From: Tritrichomonas foetus
Taxonomy: Eukaryota > Parabasalia > Tritrichomonadida > Tritrichomonadidae
Length of the DNA stretch: 64,000 nt
Reading direction: 5' to 3'
Assembly (NCBI GenBank): GCA_001839685.1
Contig: MLAK01000574.1
Coordinates: 1-64,000 of the forward strand
The translations under genes and the position numbers were made by a program. Shown here piece after piece: positions 30,818 through 41,009 of the stretch (its first letter is position 1; each line of letters starts with the position of its first letter). Below the pieces are notes generated by a model. The model was not told the DNA's origin and made no database searches. It worked only from the letters and a program-made list of their open reading frames with translations.

Positions 30818-31234
30818 ATGTCGGAGAGCGAGCAACCAAATAGGCAAATTGGTGTAGCTTGCTCTGCAATAGGTGCAAGTGGATTTCTACTTGGTATCTT
30901 TATGAATTTTAATCGAACCATAATTTTGCTTTCTGACTTGATATTTTTTGTTGGAATTGTTTTTATTTTAGGAGTTGACCGGACGAAACACTTATTTGTT
31001 TCTCCAAAGAGGATTCCAGCCACAGCTTTTATGGCATGCGGCTTATTAACCACACTTTTTAATCATGGCTTTTATGGCACCTTGTTTCATTTAATTGGTG
31101 CGTTTTTGCTTTTTGGTGGATTTTTACCTTACCTTATAAACGTGTTAAGAAAGATGCCTGTGATTGGACCCGTTTTCCGCATTGCACTTCCTTCATTTTT
31201 CTATGGAATGAACGAAGACACGCTTCCAAGGTAA
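30818..31234 (+). CDS. GOT1: GOT1-family vesicle transport protein
   Basis: This 138-residue protein has four closely spaced hydrophobic helices and short polar termini, the size and layout of yeast Got1 and human GOLT1. Matching features are the IGVACSAIGASGFLLGIFM first helix, a second helix after FNRTIILLSDLIFFVGIVFILG, a central FVSPKRIPATAFMACGLL, and FLPYLINVLRKMPVIGPVF near the C-terminus (compare family FFP....FLR.IP..G). Got1 proteins sit in Golgi and ER membranes and help ER-to-Golgi and endosome-to-Golgi traffic. It is transcribed divergently from the glycosyltransferase, with about 80 bp between the starts, so the two share a very short promoter region. Confidence 0.85.
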   Translation: MSESEQPNRQIGVACSAIGASGFLLGIFMNFNRTIILLSDLIFFVGIVFILGVDRTKHLFVSPKRIPATAFMACGLLTTLFNHGFYGTLFHLIGAFLLFGGFLPYLINVLRKMPVIGPVFRIALPSFFYGMNEDTLPR

Positions 31235-31824
31235 CTTTGATTTTATTTTTTGATATTTTTTTATGTTTATATATATATTTAAAATAATACTTTTATTTTT
31301 ATCTTTGATGATAATATTAGAAGAATAATTATCTGTTTTTTTGATTCCTATGTTGCAGTTAATTTTTTATTTTTTAATAAAAAGAGAGTTGAATCATGTG
31401 AAATCTCGACTTTTTTCATTCTAGGTCCAAGTAAACCATCATACTTTTTTTCCATCAATATTTGTTTCTTGTTTCACAATAAATATGGATTACTATTTCT
31501 GACAATTGATCACTGACAAGTTCAGTGAATAATTTATACAAAAAGAAGTCAAAGGAATTCGTTTAGAATAAGGAGATAGTGTAGTAGAATTAAACCAAAC
31601 AGAATAATTTCGAAAAATTGTAGATTAATAGTACCAAAATGATCAATCACTGAATTTGAAGTTTTTGAATTTACTGATGAAGTGATAAGAATTGGAAACT
31701 TCGATATTACATATCAAAACGAACACTTCTTGGTGCGTGTAAAGTTGGTTTTAGCAATAATGATTAAAAAAAGATGACTGAGAAAAAAGATTCGGATAAA
31801 TTTTTCTGTTTAGTTGTGATTTTT
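31235..31824. other. intergenic region, 590 bp
   Basis: This gap lies between the converging GOT1 and SNF2-like genes. It is AT-rich. A plus-strand stretch near 31657-31780 reads protein-like for about 40 codons (FEVFEFTDEVIRIGNFDITY) but has no start and may be a relic. No RNA gene is recognised. Confidence 0.3.
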
Positions 31825-32754
31825 TCATATTTTTTCGCATGAATGGAAGTTTAGAAATGATACAATAAAATGTGGACTGTTTTGTGAGCGTTTACCAAAC
31901 TCTTTATTCTGACCAAGAAAGAAAGCAATATTCCACTTCACTCTTGAGAAAAATTTTCCTTGTGATTGTGTAAAAGTTTGAATGGTGGTCAGAACAACGT
32001 GGTATTTAAAGTCTTGAATATTATTGTGGCTGAGATTCCATTTCACAGAAGGGAAAACAAATTTTTGTAATATTTCAATATCATCGTTTTCTCCATGCAT
32101 TACCAAAACTCGAAGCTTTGACCAATTTTTAAAATCTTTGAAAAGAATTTCTATTGCTTCAAATGTTGAACAAACAACAATGAAAGGTCCATTCATATCA
32201 CTATTCCTTGATAGAAAAGAAATCAACGCTGGAATCAAACAACAATCTTGAAAATGCATTTCCTTATCACAAATAATTATGTGAATTTTTTTTGGGTTTT
32301 GACTTTCAATCTGCATTTGCTTTAAAATACTTAAAGCAATTCTGAATTGATTCCCATTTAGAACTAGTTGGTCATTGTTTTGAGAAAATGATGATAATCC
32401 AATATTATGTATTTTGCATGTCTTGCTTGGTTTGACTTGGATTAAATCAGTTAGATAATTTTCTATTAGTTTGCGGAACATTTCGTGCTCGTTTTCGACC
32501 CAAAAAAAGGATTTTTGATTTTCTTTAATTTGGGAAAAAATCAAAAATTGTTTGGGATCTGTATTCGTGTGAGCTAGAACCCAAGGTTTGTGTTCGATTT
32601 GGGGAAAAAATGACAAGTCGTTCGGGTTGAAGATCGATTCGGAAGACTCTTGAAAAAAATGCAAAGGACAAACTGGATATATCCCATATATAAACAAATC
32701 CTTTTTGATGTTTAGCCCACCTATTTTCCTTTTTCGGGCAACAAAATTTTGCAT
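31825..32754 (-). CDS. SNF2/CHD-like fragment lacking ATPase motifs
   Basis: This intact 309-codon frame matches the first half of a SNF2 (CHD/ISWI-type) remodeller only in outline. The region around GNQFRIALSILKQMQIES corresponds to the L..YQL.GLNWL segment. GPFIVVCSTFEAIEILFKDFKNWSKLRVLVMHG matches the GPFL+V.PLST...W..EF..W.....+.Y.G block, and FKYHVVLTTIQTF matches F.V++TTYE. At the Walker A position (DEMGLGKT in the family) it reads DKEMHFQDCC (about residues 160-170), and where DEAH is expected it reads LGQNK (about 278). The C-terminal helicase domain is missing altogether. The N-terminus could be a degenerate chromodomain. It may be a pseudogene that kept its frame or a diverged non-ATPase protein. 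Confidence 0.5.
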   Translation of the reverse strand: MQNFVARKRKIGGLNIKKDLFIYGIYPVCPLHFFQESSESIFNPNDLSFFPQIEHKPWVLAHTNTDPKQFLIFSQIKENQKSFFWVENEHEMFRKLIENYLTDLIQVKPSKTCKIHNIGLSSFSQNNDQLVLNGNQFRIALSILKQMQIESQNPKKIHIIICDKEMHFQDCCLIPALISFLSRNSDMNGPFIVVCSTFEAIEILFKDFKNWSKLRVLVMHGENDDIEILQKFVFPSVKWNLSHNNIQDFKYHVVLTTIQTFTQSQGKFFSRVKWNIAFFLGQNKEFGKRSQNSPHFIVSFLNFHSCEKI

Positions 32755-33092
32755 TCAGAAAGTTTGATTACCTTTTGATGCATTAAAATTGACAGGGTAT
32801 GTTCAATTAAATTTCATCACAAATGGTTACATTTATATCATTGAATGATGGAACAAAGAAAAATATTTGGCTAATGATAAATGTTGAACGTATCAAAAAG
32901 AGAGTTTTATAAGAGTGTCTCATTGTAAAAATTAATTTTCTTATTATCACAGAAAATCAGTAATTTTTTTTTTATTGTTTCAGAGAAAAAAGACTGAGAA
33001 AATGCATAAACTTTCGAAGACAACAATTGTAAATGATTTCTTTTATTTTTTGTTGTTTTACTTATATATAATATCTATATAATTCTAAATTT

Positions 33093-36000
33093 CTAAAACA
33101 AATTTGGGAAAGTTTCATCACCAACCTGAATGATGTCTTTTGGATCAGGTTTGAAAGAATCAACAGAAACTAAAAACAAATCATCTTGGATTAATGATTT
33201 TCCACTTTCCTCAAAATTTACAACACTTGAGCTTCTCACACGATTGATTTTAAGAGAATTTACTAAGATATTAATATCATTTGGTTTCACATTAATTTCA
33301 GGAATAATATCTTCTTGATTTATGTTATTTTCTTTAACTTCACTGCTCGCATTTTCTGCTTTAAACACGGTTTCTATCCAATCAGTAAATGGACTAATTT
33401 TAATTTGGTAGCATAGCTTTTGAATTTCTTTTGTATAAGGCAAAACTGAAAAATTAGAATCAATTGGCAAAAATGGTGGTAATTCTTCATTTTGATTAAC
33501 CTTTTCTATTTGGTTATTCTCAGTAAATTCTTTAACCGAAAAAATTGGATATCGAATTTGTTTAATAGGAAATGACATCGATATTGATTGGTTTCCAATT
33601 GTTGTTTCTTTGATATTTTTCCTATAAACGATTTTTAGAAATGAACAAGCAGATGGTGAAGAATGCTTACTTGCTAGAACGATAATTTTACTAAATAATG
33701 AATCAGGAATTATGTTATTATTAATTGTCAATAAAATTGAACAAACGGAATAAATTGAATTCTGCAAACTCTCTTTACTATTCTTAAGATAAAAACGATA
33801 GAATTTAAGAACATTTGATAAAAGTGATTCAATAAAGTATGGTTGGAGGGATTCTATAAAACCAGTTTGTTCTAGGTTTACATCATTCGCCCGAAAGCAG
33901 TCCCATAATATGTCAAAGTCTATTTTTCCATTTGTTAAATCTAAAATTTTGGTTTTTATTGAATCAAATAAACTTTTTGAGCATTCTGTAGAGAAATAAG
34001 GTAATATATAAAGAATAATGGTACATGCGATATTTTCTATTGTTATTTTATCATTTTGCTTTCCTAAAATGACATCAAAGTTGCCTTTTTCTGCAAATCG
34101 TGCAACAATATTCAAAAGTTGAAGAGTGGTATCTATACAATTGGCAGGGAGAATGTTCAAAGAATCAATAAATAACACAAGATTGGGTAGAATTCCAATG
34201 TAATCATTCGGAACATCATTAAGTTTTATTCCTTTATCTAAATGTTGTTCAAGAGAGTTACAAACAATTTGGAAAATATATTGTGGATTAGAAAATGTTT
34301 TATCATAAATAGAAATAAACTCAGATATAATCCAAAAAACGTCAACTCGAGGATCCGAAAGAGATAAATTACAGGCTGAAAGGAGGTGTAATAATAAACC
34401 AATATATTCATAAATAATTTTCCAATTCACAACATTATCATCATTAACAACTCTTAATGTTTCTTGTTTTCTTTCATTTTTTTCTTTAATAATATTAATA
34501 AAAATACTAAGTGTCCGAATTAGAGTCGAAACCATTGAATCATCAGCTTTATCAAAGAAGAATAAAGAAACTTTTGCAGCTTTTATTGCCATTTCGATGT
34601 TGCCACATGAGGATGCCCACTCAAAACTAAGTTTAAATAAAAGTTTGCCTTGATATTTATTTATGCGCTTTGATACTGTGTGAAGTGAAGGAGTTTCTGA
34701 ATCAGTTAATTGTCGTAAAACTTTTTTTGTGATCGAATTAGGGGTACAAATTAAACAGAATGATAGCAAATAAGGGACTAATTGCTCATTAGCTATCATA
34801 GATGCAAATTCTAAAGCAAAATTAACATCGTCCATGTATTTTGATCTAGTGTCATTTGAACTTTCACTAACTTCGGTTTGGTCTGAGTTATCAATTAAAA
34901 AGAATTCGTTAATATCTAATTCACTATCGATTTCATTAAGTTGGATCATTTTGAAAAACCAATATCGGAATTCAAAATATTTTTGTGTATATAAAATAGC
35001 ATCTGTACTTTGACAGAGATATGTTAAGAAATGAGAACATGCACTCTTATTTTTATTATATAAATTCATTGCAAAAATAAAAAGAATATTTTGATTATCA
35101 ATATTTGATGTCATAGAATCAATAAATTCAGGTATTGATGACTTTAAATGATCTAAATTGAAAGTGCTTATGGATTTTTCAACAAAACTATATGTGGAAA
35201 ATACTTTAATGAAAGGAATATCTTTGTAGCTTTGATTAATGACTTGTAAACCATTATTATTAAGCAAAATTTTATTAAACCATGGCTTTATGATACTCAT
35301 GAAAAAAGTTGAATAACAATCTGTTAAAATATCAAAAGCAGAATTAATAAATGGTTCTACAAAGACGTCTAAAGAGTTAGCTAGCATTTCACTTAGATTT
35401 ATAACATCACCAAAAGTATTTATTCTATTTAGTGAAACGAAAAATTGAATCATTAAGCAATGCTGAGTTGTCCTTTTTAGAATTAAACTCAATGAAATTG
35501 ATAAATTTTTAATTAAAGATAATGCAAGATCACTACAATTCGTATTCACATCAGATAAATACCAAAATGAAATAGCAAGTATTGATCCAATATTAGAATA
35601 GGTTGCATAAAAATTGTCTTTATAGATTTGGTTATTCTCTTTTTGAAATGTATTATAGACATCATAATCATTTCTCAGCGCTTCTTGGATATCATTTTCT
35701 GTCTTAATTAGTTTAAATTGATTGGCAATACATTCAAAAATACTTATGTTTTTATGTGCAATACTAATCAAACTCCTAATCATTGATGGATAAGATTGTG
35801 TCAGTATAAAAGTGCTAGCTGAAATGTTACTTTCAGCAATTTGTGGAAAATCATTGAATATAATTTGGTATGGTTCATCAAATAATGTAGTAATAGAACA
35901 ATACGATGTAAATGCCTTTTTTGCTAGTTGTTCAAGTTCGGGAATATCCGATTTCATGCAATTATAAATAAAATAGAAAACATTTTTTAAAAATTGTTCG

Positions 36001-38822
36001 TTTTGTGAACTGATAAATTCGTTCTGTAGTTTTACAGGTAATTTGTCCATAAATGGCCCATATTCTTCTTTATTTGAGCATTTGTAATAAAAATTAAAAA
36101 GCTTGTTTAATATCCAAAGAATGCAACTAATACAATTAATTGTATATTGATTTTCAATATTAACTGGTGAAACTTGATTTGAAGAAACAATATTGGCTTG
36201 AGAATTCAAATCTATTGATTTAATAAGCAAATGGAGTGCATCAAAAATAAATCGATCTAGTTCTTCATGTGAATATCTTGACCAAAACATTTTTACAACA
36301 AAAGGAAATTCAACCTGTGTAAATTCATTGGATTCACTAATCATTTCAAATGAAGAATTCACTCGTAATTTGCTGATTGAAGAAATGAAAGAAACTTTGA
36401 TTTTTGGGTGATTAATTGTTTTCATTAAAATGATAACATCATTCCATTCATTATTATTTGGGAATTTAATAGTGGCAGTTGCTGCAATAAATGTAGATAA
36501 ATTTATCAAATAAAATGATGGCGGATTTTTTCCATTTTTCAAATTGGCATTATGAAATTCTTTCATGACAAATTCCCTGCAATTGTCAACAATATAATCA
36601 AATGTTTCTAATGAATCAAAAAAGACGCTTAAATAAATATGATATAATGAATTAATATTATATTTGGAAATGTCTTTAAGGGAATAATAATTTAAGCTAG
36701 ATAAAAATGTCTTATCCACATTTAATCCAACTAAATTGTAAAATTTTGTTAAAAATTTATCAAATAAAATGTTATCATTTGCTTTGAAAAAGCAATTAAA
36801 TCTTGGCAATATTTCAAAAATATTGAAAGCAAGATCACGAATTTCAAATCGTTGTGAACAAATACCTATAAATAAATATGGAGAAATAAGATTAATTATA
36901 CTATCAGATACTTCTCTATAAAAAGAGCTTGTAATCATGATAAATGAATTCAATATGTTATAAAGCTGTTCATCTGATTCATGGTTCAGCGTCACCAGAA
37001 GTCTTGTTATTATTTCTTCATATTTCAAATTATTTTTGTGAACAATATATTGTAATGTCCGAATAGTTGAAGCACTAACTTGAGAGGATTGATCAAATAT
37101 ATATGGAATAATATTATTAATTAAACTTGTATTGTATGGTAATAAAGGAATACAGGCAATTAAATGGGATAAAGGTACATTATCGTTTACAAAATAATTA
37201 ACATTCAGATCATTTCCAATCATATTATCTGTGAAAAATTCTTTCAGTTCTCCAGTTAGAAGTTTTTTCCAATTTGAATAATTTTGAAATTCCCTTTTTA
37301 CGGGCAAATTCAAAAAAATACGATTTGTTTTGAGTAAATCATATTCATCACATAACTGAGTCATGCAGCAAGCAATATTTGATACTTTATGGGCTGAATT
37401 AGTACTGACATATAAATTAAATTCTTTAATTACATTTTCAATAAACAAATCATATTCTTTTGGATACAAATTTGGAATCCATTTAAACGATAAAATTGTA
37501 TAAACAAAATCAAAGAAAGTAATTGCATTCAATTTCAAAAAACTTTCAGAGTAGAGATATTCGAATTTCTTCGCAATAAAAACAGGAAAATTGCTGCATG
37601 CCATTGAAACAAGCAAATTAGCGAAAGGGAGAGGCAATAATGTGGAATTTTTTGCCATCTCAATTACATTTTTAAATATTTTATCAATTAGTTTTTGATT
37701 AATTTTAGGATTAGATGGACCACATAAATTTATTTGTCGGAAACAATTAAAAGAAATAGGACCTAAAATTAATTGAGTTACTGCATTTAAAAGTATATTT
37801 TCGGCACTTTTACATTCACTTAGAAATGTTAAAAGATCATCAATCATAGTATCAAAATTAATATCAATTTGTCTAAAAACGAAAAGCGTGCTTTTTAGGA
37901 AAATTGAAATTGGGGAATTATTATTTTCAGCTGCTAAAATTGTTTCTTGAGAAATTTTCAAAGTTGGTTGAGGGACAGTTTCTCTGTTGGTATTTAATAA
38001 TTGACTTGAAATCAGATTAGAGAGGAAATAGCTTGCAATTTCATCTGTTTCTTTAAATATAGATTTATATTGAACAAATGATTTAATGTTATTGAAAAAT
38101 GAATTATTTTGAAGTGAATCGGCATTTGAATAAGAAAATAAACGAAAAGCTTTCATATAAAGACGTCTTTGTACTTGTAATAATGATTCATCAAAATACT
38201 GAGATAAGCATGTATTCAGTAATTCTAATGATTCTATTGGTTGTAGCTGTGATAATTTCATTATAATGTGTTCCCAAATTTCAATATTTAATTCACAAAT
38301 TTCGAATAAAATGTTATTCATTTGATTTTGATTTTGATTTGGACTCGCAGGTGGATTTGTGTGTAATCCATATGTTAAAATAGGTGCTATGTGATTTTCT
38401 AAAATAAATGATACATTTTGATGGTTATTTTCATCAAAACACATCAAAATTTTATGGATAAAAGATCCAAAAAGTGCATTATTTAGGTAATAATAAAGAA
38501 TTCTAATTGCCCTGTTTTCTTCAACTCTTCCAAATGATTTGAGGAAATTTAGACATGAATTTGTCGGCAAGTTATGTGGTTTACTTAGATCAACATTTGT
38601 TTGAGGAAATTTCTTTAGGAATTTGTTAATTCCATCTTTTGGATCGTTTGATGCAATTACAGCATATTTTTCTAAGATTGCATCAGTTGCAAGATCGATT
38701 TTTGGATAATTTTTGACAAAAGATAAAATATCTGAATCAATAGCATTCATTGGAATATCTCGAAGAAAAGATCCCATCACTTTAACTGAAAATGACCAGA
38801 AGCTTTGATATAAATCATTCAT
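33093..38822 (-). CDS. Furry/Tao3-like giant helical-repeat protein (paralogue 2)
   Basis: This 1,909-residue protein of HEAT/ARM-like helices has no enzymatic motif, signal peptide or transmembrane segment. At about residues 1393-1415 it carries FKLSFEWASSCGNIEMAIKA, similar to the EALRWAT.CPS.H.A segment of Furry proteins and placed almost exactly where the neighbouring 1,868-residue protein has DRWATEAMRWTIGSKNLRLA. I infer that the two are diverged members of the Furry/Tao3/Mor2 scaffold family, which act with NDR/LATS kinases. This copy is far more Asn-rich and AT-rich in codon use. The tail (about 1780-1909) contains short charged segments. The upstream codon is TTG, so the first ATG at 38822 is the start. 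Confidence 0.5.
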   Translation of the reverse strand: MNDLYQSFWSFSVKVMGSFLRDIPMNAIDSDILSFVKNYPKIDLATDAILEKYAVIASNDPKDGINKFLKKFPQTNVDLSKPHNLPTNSCLNFLKSFGRVEENRAIRILYYYLNNALFGSFIHKILMCFDENNHQNVSFILENHIAPILTYGLHTNPPASPNQNQNQMNNILFEICELNIEIWEHIIMKLSQLQPIESLELLNTCLSQYFDESLLQVQRRLYMKAFRLFSYSNADSLQNNSFFNNIKSFVQYKSIFKETDEIASYFLSNLISSQLLNTNRETVPQPTLKISQETILAAENNNSPISIFLKSTLFVFRQIDINFDTMIDDLLTFLSECKSAENILLNAVTQLILGPISFNCFRQINLCGPSNPKINQKLIDKIFKNVIEMAKNSTLLPLPFANLLVSMACSNFPVFIAKKFEYLYSESFLKLNAITFFDFVYTILSFKWIPNLYPKEYDLFIENVIKEFNLYVSTNSAHKVSNIACCMTQLCDEYDLLKTNRIFLNLPVKREFQNYSNWKKLLTGELKEFFTDNMIGNDLNVNYFVNDNVPLSHLIACIPLLPYNTSLINNIIPYIFDQSSQVSASTIRTLQYIVHKNNLKYEEIITRLLVTLNHESDEQLYNILNSFIMITSSFYREVSDSIINLISPYLFIGICSQRFEIRDLAFNIFEILPRFNCFFKANDNILFDKFLTKFYNLVGLNVDKTFLSSLNYYSLKDISKYNINSLYHIYLSVFFDSLETFDYIVDNCREFVMKEFHNANLKNGKNPPSFYLINLSTFIAATATIKFPNNNEWNDVIILMKTINHPKIKVSFISSISKLRVNSSFEMISESNEFTQVEFPFVVKMFWSRYSHEELDRFIFDALHLLIKSIDLNSQANIVSSNQVSPVNIENQYTINCISCILWILNKLFNFYYKCSNKEEYGPFMDKLPVKLQNEFISSQNEQFLKNVFYFIYNCMKSDIPELEQLAKKAFTSYCSITTLFDEPYQIIFNDFPQIAESNISASTFILTQSYPSMIRSLISIAHKNISIFECIANQFKLIKTENDIQEALRNDYDVYNTFQKENNQIYKDNFYATYSNIGSILAISFWYLSDVNTNCSDLALSLIKNLSISLSLILKRTTQHCLMIQFFVSLNRINTFGDVINLSEMLANSLDVFVEPFINSAFDILTDCYSTFFMSIIKPWFNKILLNNNGLQVINQSYKDIPFIKVFSTYSFVEKSISTFNLDHLKSSIPEFIDSMTSNIDNQNILFIFAMNLYNKNKSACSHFLTYLCQSTDAILYTQKYFEFRYWFFKMIQLNEIDSELDINEFFLIDNSDQTEVSESSNDTRSKYMDDVNFALEFASMIANEQLVPYLLSFCLICTPNSITKKVLRQLTDSETPSLHTVSKRINKYQGKLLFKLSFEWASSCGNIEMAIKAAKVSLFFFDKADDSMVSTLIRTLSIFINIIKEKNERKQETLRVVNDDNVVNWKIIYEYIGLLLHLLSACNLSLSDPRVDVFWIISEFISIYDKTFSNPQYIFQIVCNSLEQHLDKGIKLNDVPNDYIGILPNLVLFIDSLNILPANCIDTTLQLLNIVARFAEKGNFDVILGKQNDKITIENIACTIILYILPYFSTECSKSLFDSIKTKILDLTNGKIDFDILWDCFRANDVNLEQTGFIESLQPYFIESLLSNVLKFYRFYLKNSKESLQNSIYSVCSILLTINNNIIPDSLFSKIIVLASKHSSPSACSFLKIVYRKNIKETTIGNQSISMSFPIKQIRYPIFSVKEFTENNQIEKVNQNEELPPFLPIDSNFSVLPYTKEIQKLCYQIKISPFTDWIETVFKAENASSEVKENNINQEDIIPEINVKPNDINILVNSLKINRVRSSSVVNFEESGKSLIQDDLFLVSVDSFKPDPKDIIQVGDETFPNLF

Positions 38823-39150
38823 CAAAAATTCCCTAAATTTGATCTTAATTTGACCTTGATTTTCAAAAAGTATGAATCGAAATTTTCTTCACTTCTCAGG
38901 ATAAAACAAGCTTTAAGATTGAGGCTTGTCATACTATTATCAATATCTGTCTAATATATAACTAATCCATTTCGAAGTGTGAAATCTAAATCACAAATTA
39001 TTATTCCTTTTTCACTTCACTCGATAAAATAAGTCATCAAAACATCCAAAATATATTTAATTTCCAATTAAAATCATAAAATTGAAAAAATGTCTAAATG
39101 ATCATATTGGCAGAAATTATTGAGCTAATAGTATTTCTTTATTATTTACA
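38823..39150. other. intergenic region, 328 bp
   Basis: This is the 5' flank of the second Furry-like gene. It is AT-rich with no further feature. Confidence 0.35.
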
Positions 39151-39483
39151 TTATTGTGGATATGGCGATTCAAAAATAGGATTGTTTGTATCAGGAACAC
39201 CTCGGCATTTCGCCAATGCTTGAAGTTCGAACATTTGCTGCTCGCTTTGTGTCCAGATTTGATTGAGTGGCAGCTGAGTTTCGACACATTGCATTTTATC
39301 GGTTCTACGCCATGGTTCAATTAATCTACGCGTTAAGTACCTTGATGAAATTGGTGCGGGGATTTCGATGGTCATAATTTGAACTCTAGCTCGGCAAGTT
39401 GTCTTGCTTTGTGTTCTTGAGCTCCTGTGGCTTTTTGGAGAAGATGATGCAGTACTCTTATGACTTCTCGGTGTTGATGACAT
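39151..39483 (-). CDS. small basic Ser-rich protein, unknown
   Basis: This is a 110-residue product from the ATG at 39483. An alternative in-frame ATG at 39510 lies directly before TCATTTTT, an initiator-like element that would place transcription start downstream of it. The N-terminus is Ser/Lys/Arg-rich (SSTPRSHKSTASSSPKSHRSSR), probably disordered and phosphorylatable. The rest (ISSRYLTRRLIEPWRRTDK, LPLNQIWTQSEQQMFELQALAKCRG) is more conserved-looking and helical. I do not recognise it. The open frame extends upstream only because it runs through the 16-bp tandem array at 39553-39648. Confidence 0.55.
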   Translation of the reverse strand: MSSTPRSHKSTASSSPKSHRSSRTQSKTTCRARVQIMTIEIPAPISSRYLTRRLIEPWRRTDKMQCVETQLPLNQIWTQSEQQMFELQALAKCRGVPDTNNPIFESPYPQ

Positions 39484-39552
39484 ATTTTTACTGTACGTTA
39501 AAAATGACATATCATATGAAAAAATAGAGATTGAACCATCCCTTGAGAAAAA

Positions 39553-39648
39553 ATCACTAAAAGCAAAATTCACTAAGAGCAAAATTTATTAAGAGTAAAA
39601 TTTACTAAGAGTAAAATTCACTAAGAGTAAAATTCATTAGGAGCACAT
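39553..39648. repeat. minisatellite, 6 copies of a 16-bp unit
   Basis: Six contiguous 16-bp units of the form TTCACTAAGAGTAAAA start at 39553, 39569, 39585, 39601, 39617 and 39633, with one to a few substitutions each. They lie about 70 bp upstream of the small basic gene and within the 3' flank of the CDC14-like gene. Confidence 0.9.
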
Positions 39649-39783
39649 TCGAAATAGAATTACTCGAAAATTTAAACCAAAAATTCGTAAATAGAAATAC
39701 TCGAAAATAAAAATGAAAAATTCGGAAATAGTAAATGAAATGAGAAATATATCATGATAAACTTTATTTTCATTAAAAACAAA

Positions 39784-40944
39784 TTATGCATATGTTAACT
39801 TCAATGTTCTTAGTTTCGGTCTCCCTTTAAATTTATTATTAATTGCTTTTTTCCGATTCTGCGGAAGAGGCTGCAGCGCTTTTTCAATAATTGTGGCCTG
39901 TGCAACTTGCGGATGAAATGATCGATCCATTCGTACAATAAAATCTTGTTGAACACCATAGATTGCGCCTTGTCTAACAGCTCTCACCCATCCTATTGCT
40001 TCTTTAGGAGAAAATCCAAAAGAATGAACTAACCAAATTGCAGCAAACATTGGACCTCTTCCTAAACCATTTAAACTGCAAATCGCAACGGCACCACCGC
40101 GATCACAAACTTCAATAAATTTCATAACATCTGAAGTCGTTGGTAATGAATCAGAAGCACAATCAAGGTTTAATCTGTCAATTCCAACACGTGCAAGGTC
40201 TTCAAAACCTCTTGCTTCGGTTGCAAAGCTGACAACGATTTTTATTCGCCATTTCCGGAAAAGTGGGAGCATGTCAAACAGTAATGGTGAGTCAGCAATA
40301 CCTGGTGATGATAGAACCAAAAGACGATTTGGAACAACCCATGTCATAAATCCATTTTCTGGTGCAAGATAAAAATTATACGTTTCTGTGTCAAATCTCC
40401 GAAAATTGTACCATCCAAGGTTTACTGCCTTCATGAAGCCCGAGAGAGCATCGCTAATCGACATTGTGAATGGAGAGGCTGTGGCATCTTGGTATTCTTC
40501 AATTGGTGGATAAATGCCAGAAAAAATTGTCAATGGATGATCATAATCAGGCAATGTTCGAGTTTTTGCTTTGGAATATTTCGACGGGTAGACTTTATTG
40601 ACTTGTTGGCTAATCAATGATTGAACGCACTCCCTTTCTAATAGAATAAAAACGCATAATAAGTAAATACAATTCACTCGCGACTCAGATCCAAGTGAGC
40701 AGCAAATGTGAATTTGTTTATTGATGCGAGTGAGTTTGTCTCGAAGAAGTGTAATAAACGCTGTAATTTGTGGAAGGTTTGGTGGCCCGTTTTCACGCGA
40801 TATTGGTTCAAAATTGATAAGTTTGATGTCATCGAACATAAAATAATGATCACAAATTGAATCCGCTGGCTTCTTGTGGAAACAATGAAGGAAGAGTTTC
40901 CCAGGGATAATCATAATGCCTAGATCAGGCTTGATCAGAGACAT
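39784..40944 (-). CDS. CDC14-like dual-specificity phosphatase with Cys-to-Ser active site
   Basis: This 386-residue protein has the full CDC14 layout: an N-terminal DSPn domain (YFMFDDIKLINFEPISRENGP, then HICCSLGSESRVNCIYLLCVF) and the linker ATASPFTMSISDALSGFMKAVNLGW. The bridge FRRFDTETYNFYLAPENGFMTWVVPNRLLVLSSPG corresponds to the family's F..FD..EYE.YE.VENGD.NWI.PGK. The C-terminal catalytic domain follows. CDC14 phosphatases reverse CDK phosphorylation at mitotic exit and in cilia. The signature VHCKAGLGRT is here ICSLNGLGRG: Ser290 sits where the nucleophilic Cys should be and Cys289 where His should be, while Arg296 is kept. It is therefore probably a substrate-binding pseudophosphatase. 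The tail is basic. Confidence 0.82.
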   Translation of the reverse strand: MSLIKPDLGIMIIPGKLFLHCFHKKPADSICDHYFMFDDIKLINFEPISRENGPPNLPQITAFITLLRDKLTRINKQIHICCSLGSESRVNCIYLLCVFILLERECVQSLISQQVNKVYPSKYSKAKTRTLPDYDHPLTIFSGIYPPIEEYQDATASPFTMSISDALSGFMKAVNLGWYNFRRFDTETYNFYLAPENGFMTWVVPNRLLVLSSPGIADSPLLFDMLPLFRKWRIKIVVSFATEARGFEDLARVGIDRLNLDCASDSLPTTSDVMKFIEVCDRGGAVAICSLNGLGRGPMFAAIWLVHSFGFSPKEAIGWVRAVRQGAIYGVQQDFIVRMDRSFHPQVAQATIIEKALQPLPQNRKKAINNKFKGRPKLRTLKLTYA

Positions 40945-41009
40945 TTGTACGTTATTTCGTAAAATCTAAAGGTGAATTATTTTGGTGAATTAATAAATAT
41001 TTTTCAGTG

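Noticed and set aside
31657..31780. About 40 codons of protein-like sequence (FEVFEFTDEVIRIGNFDITY)
   Set aside because: There is no start and no family match, and it is too short to separate from chance.
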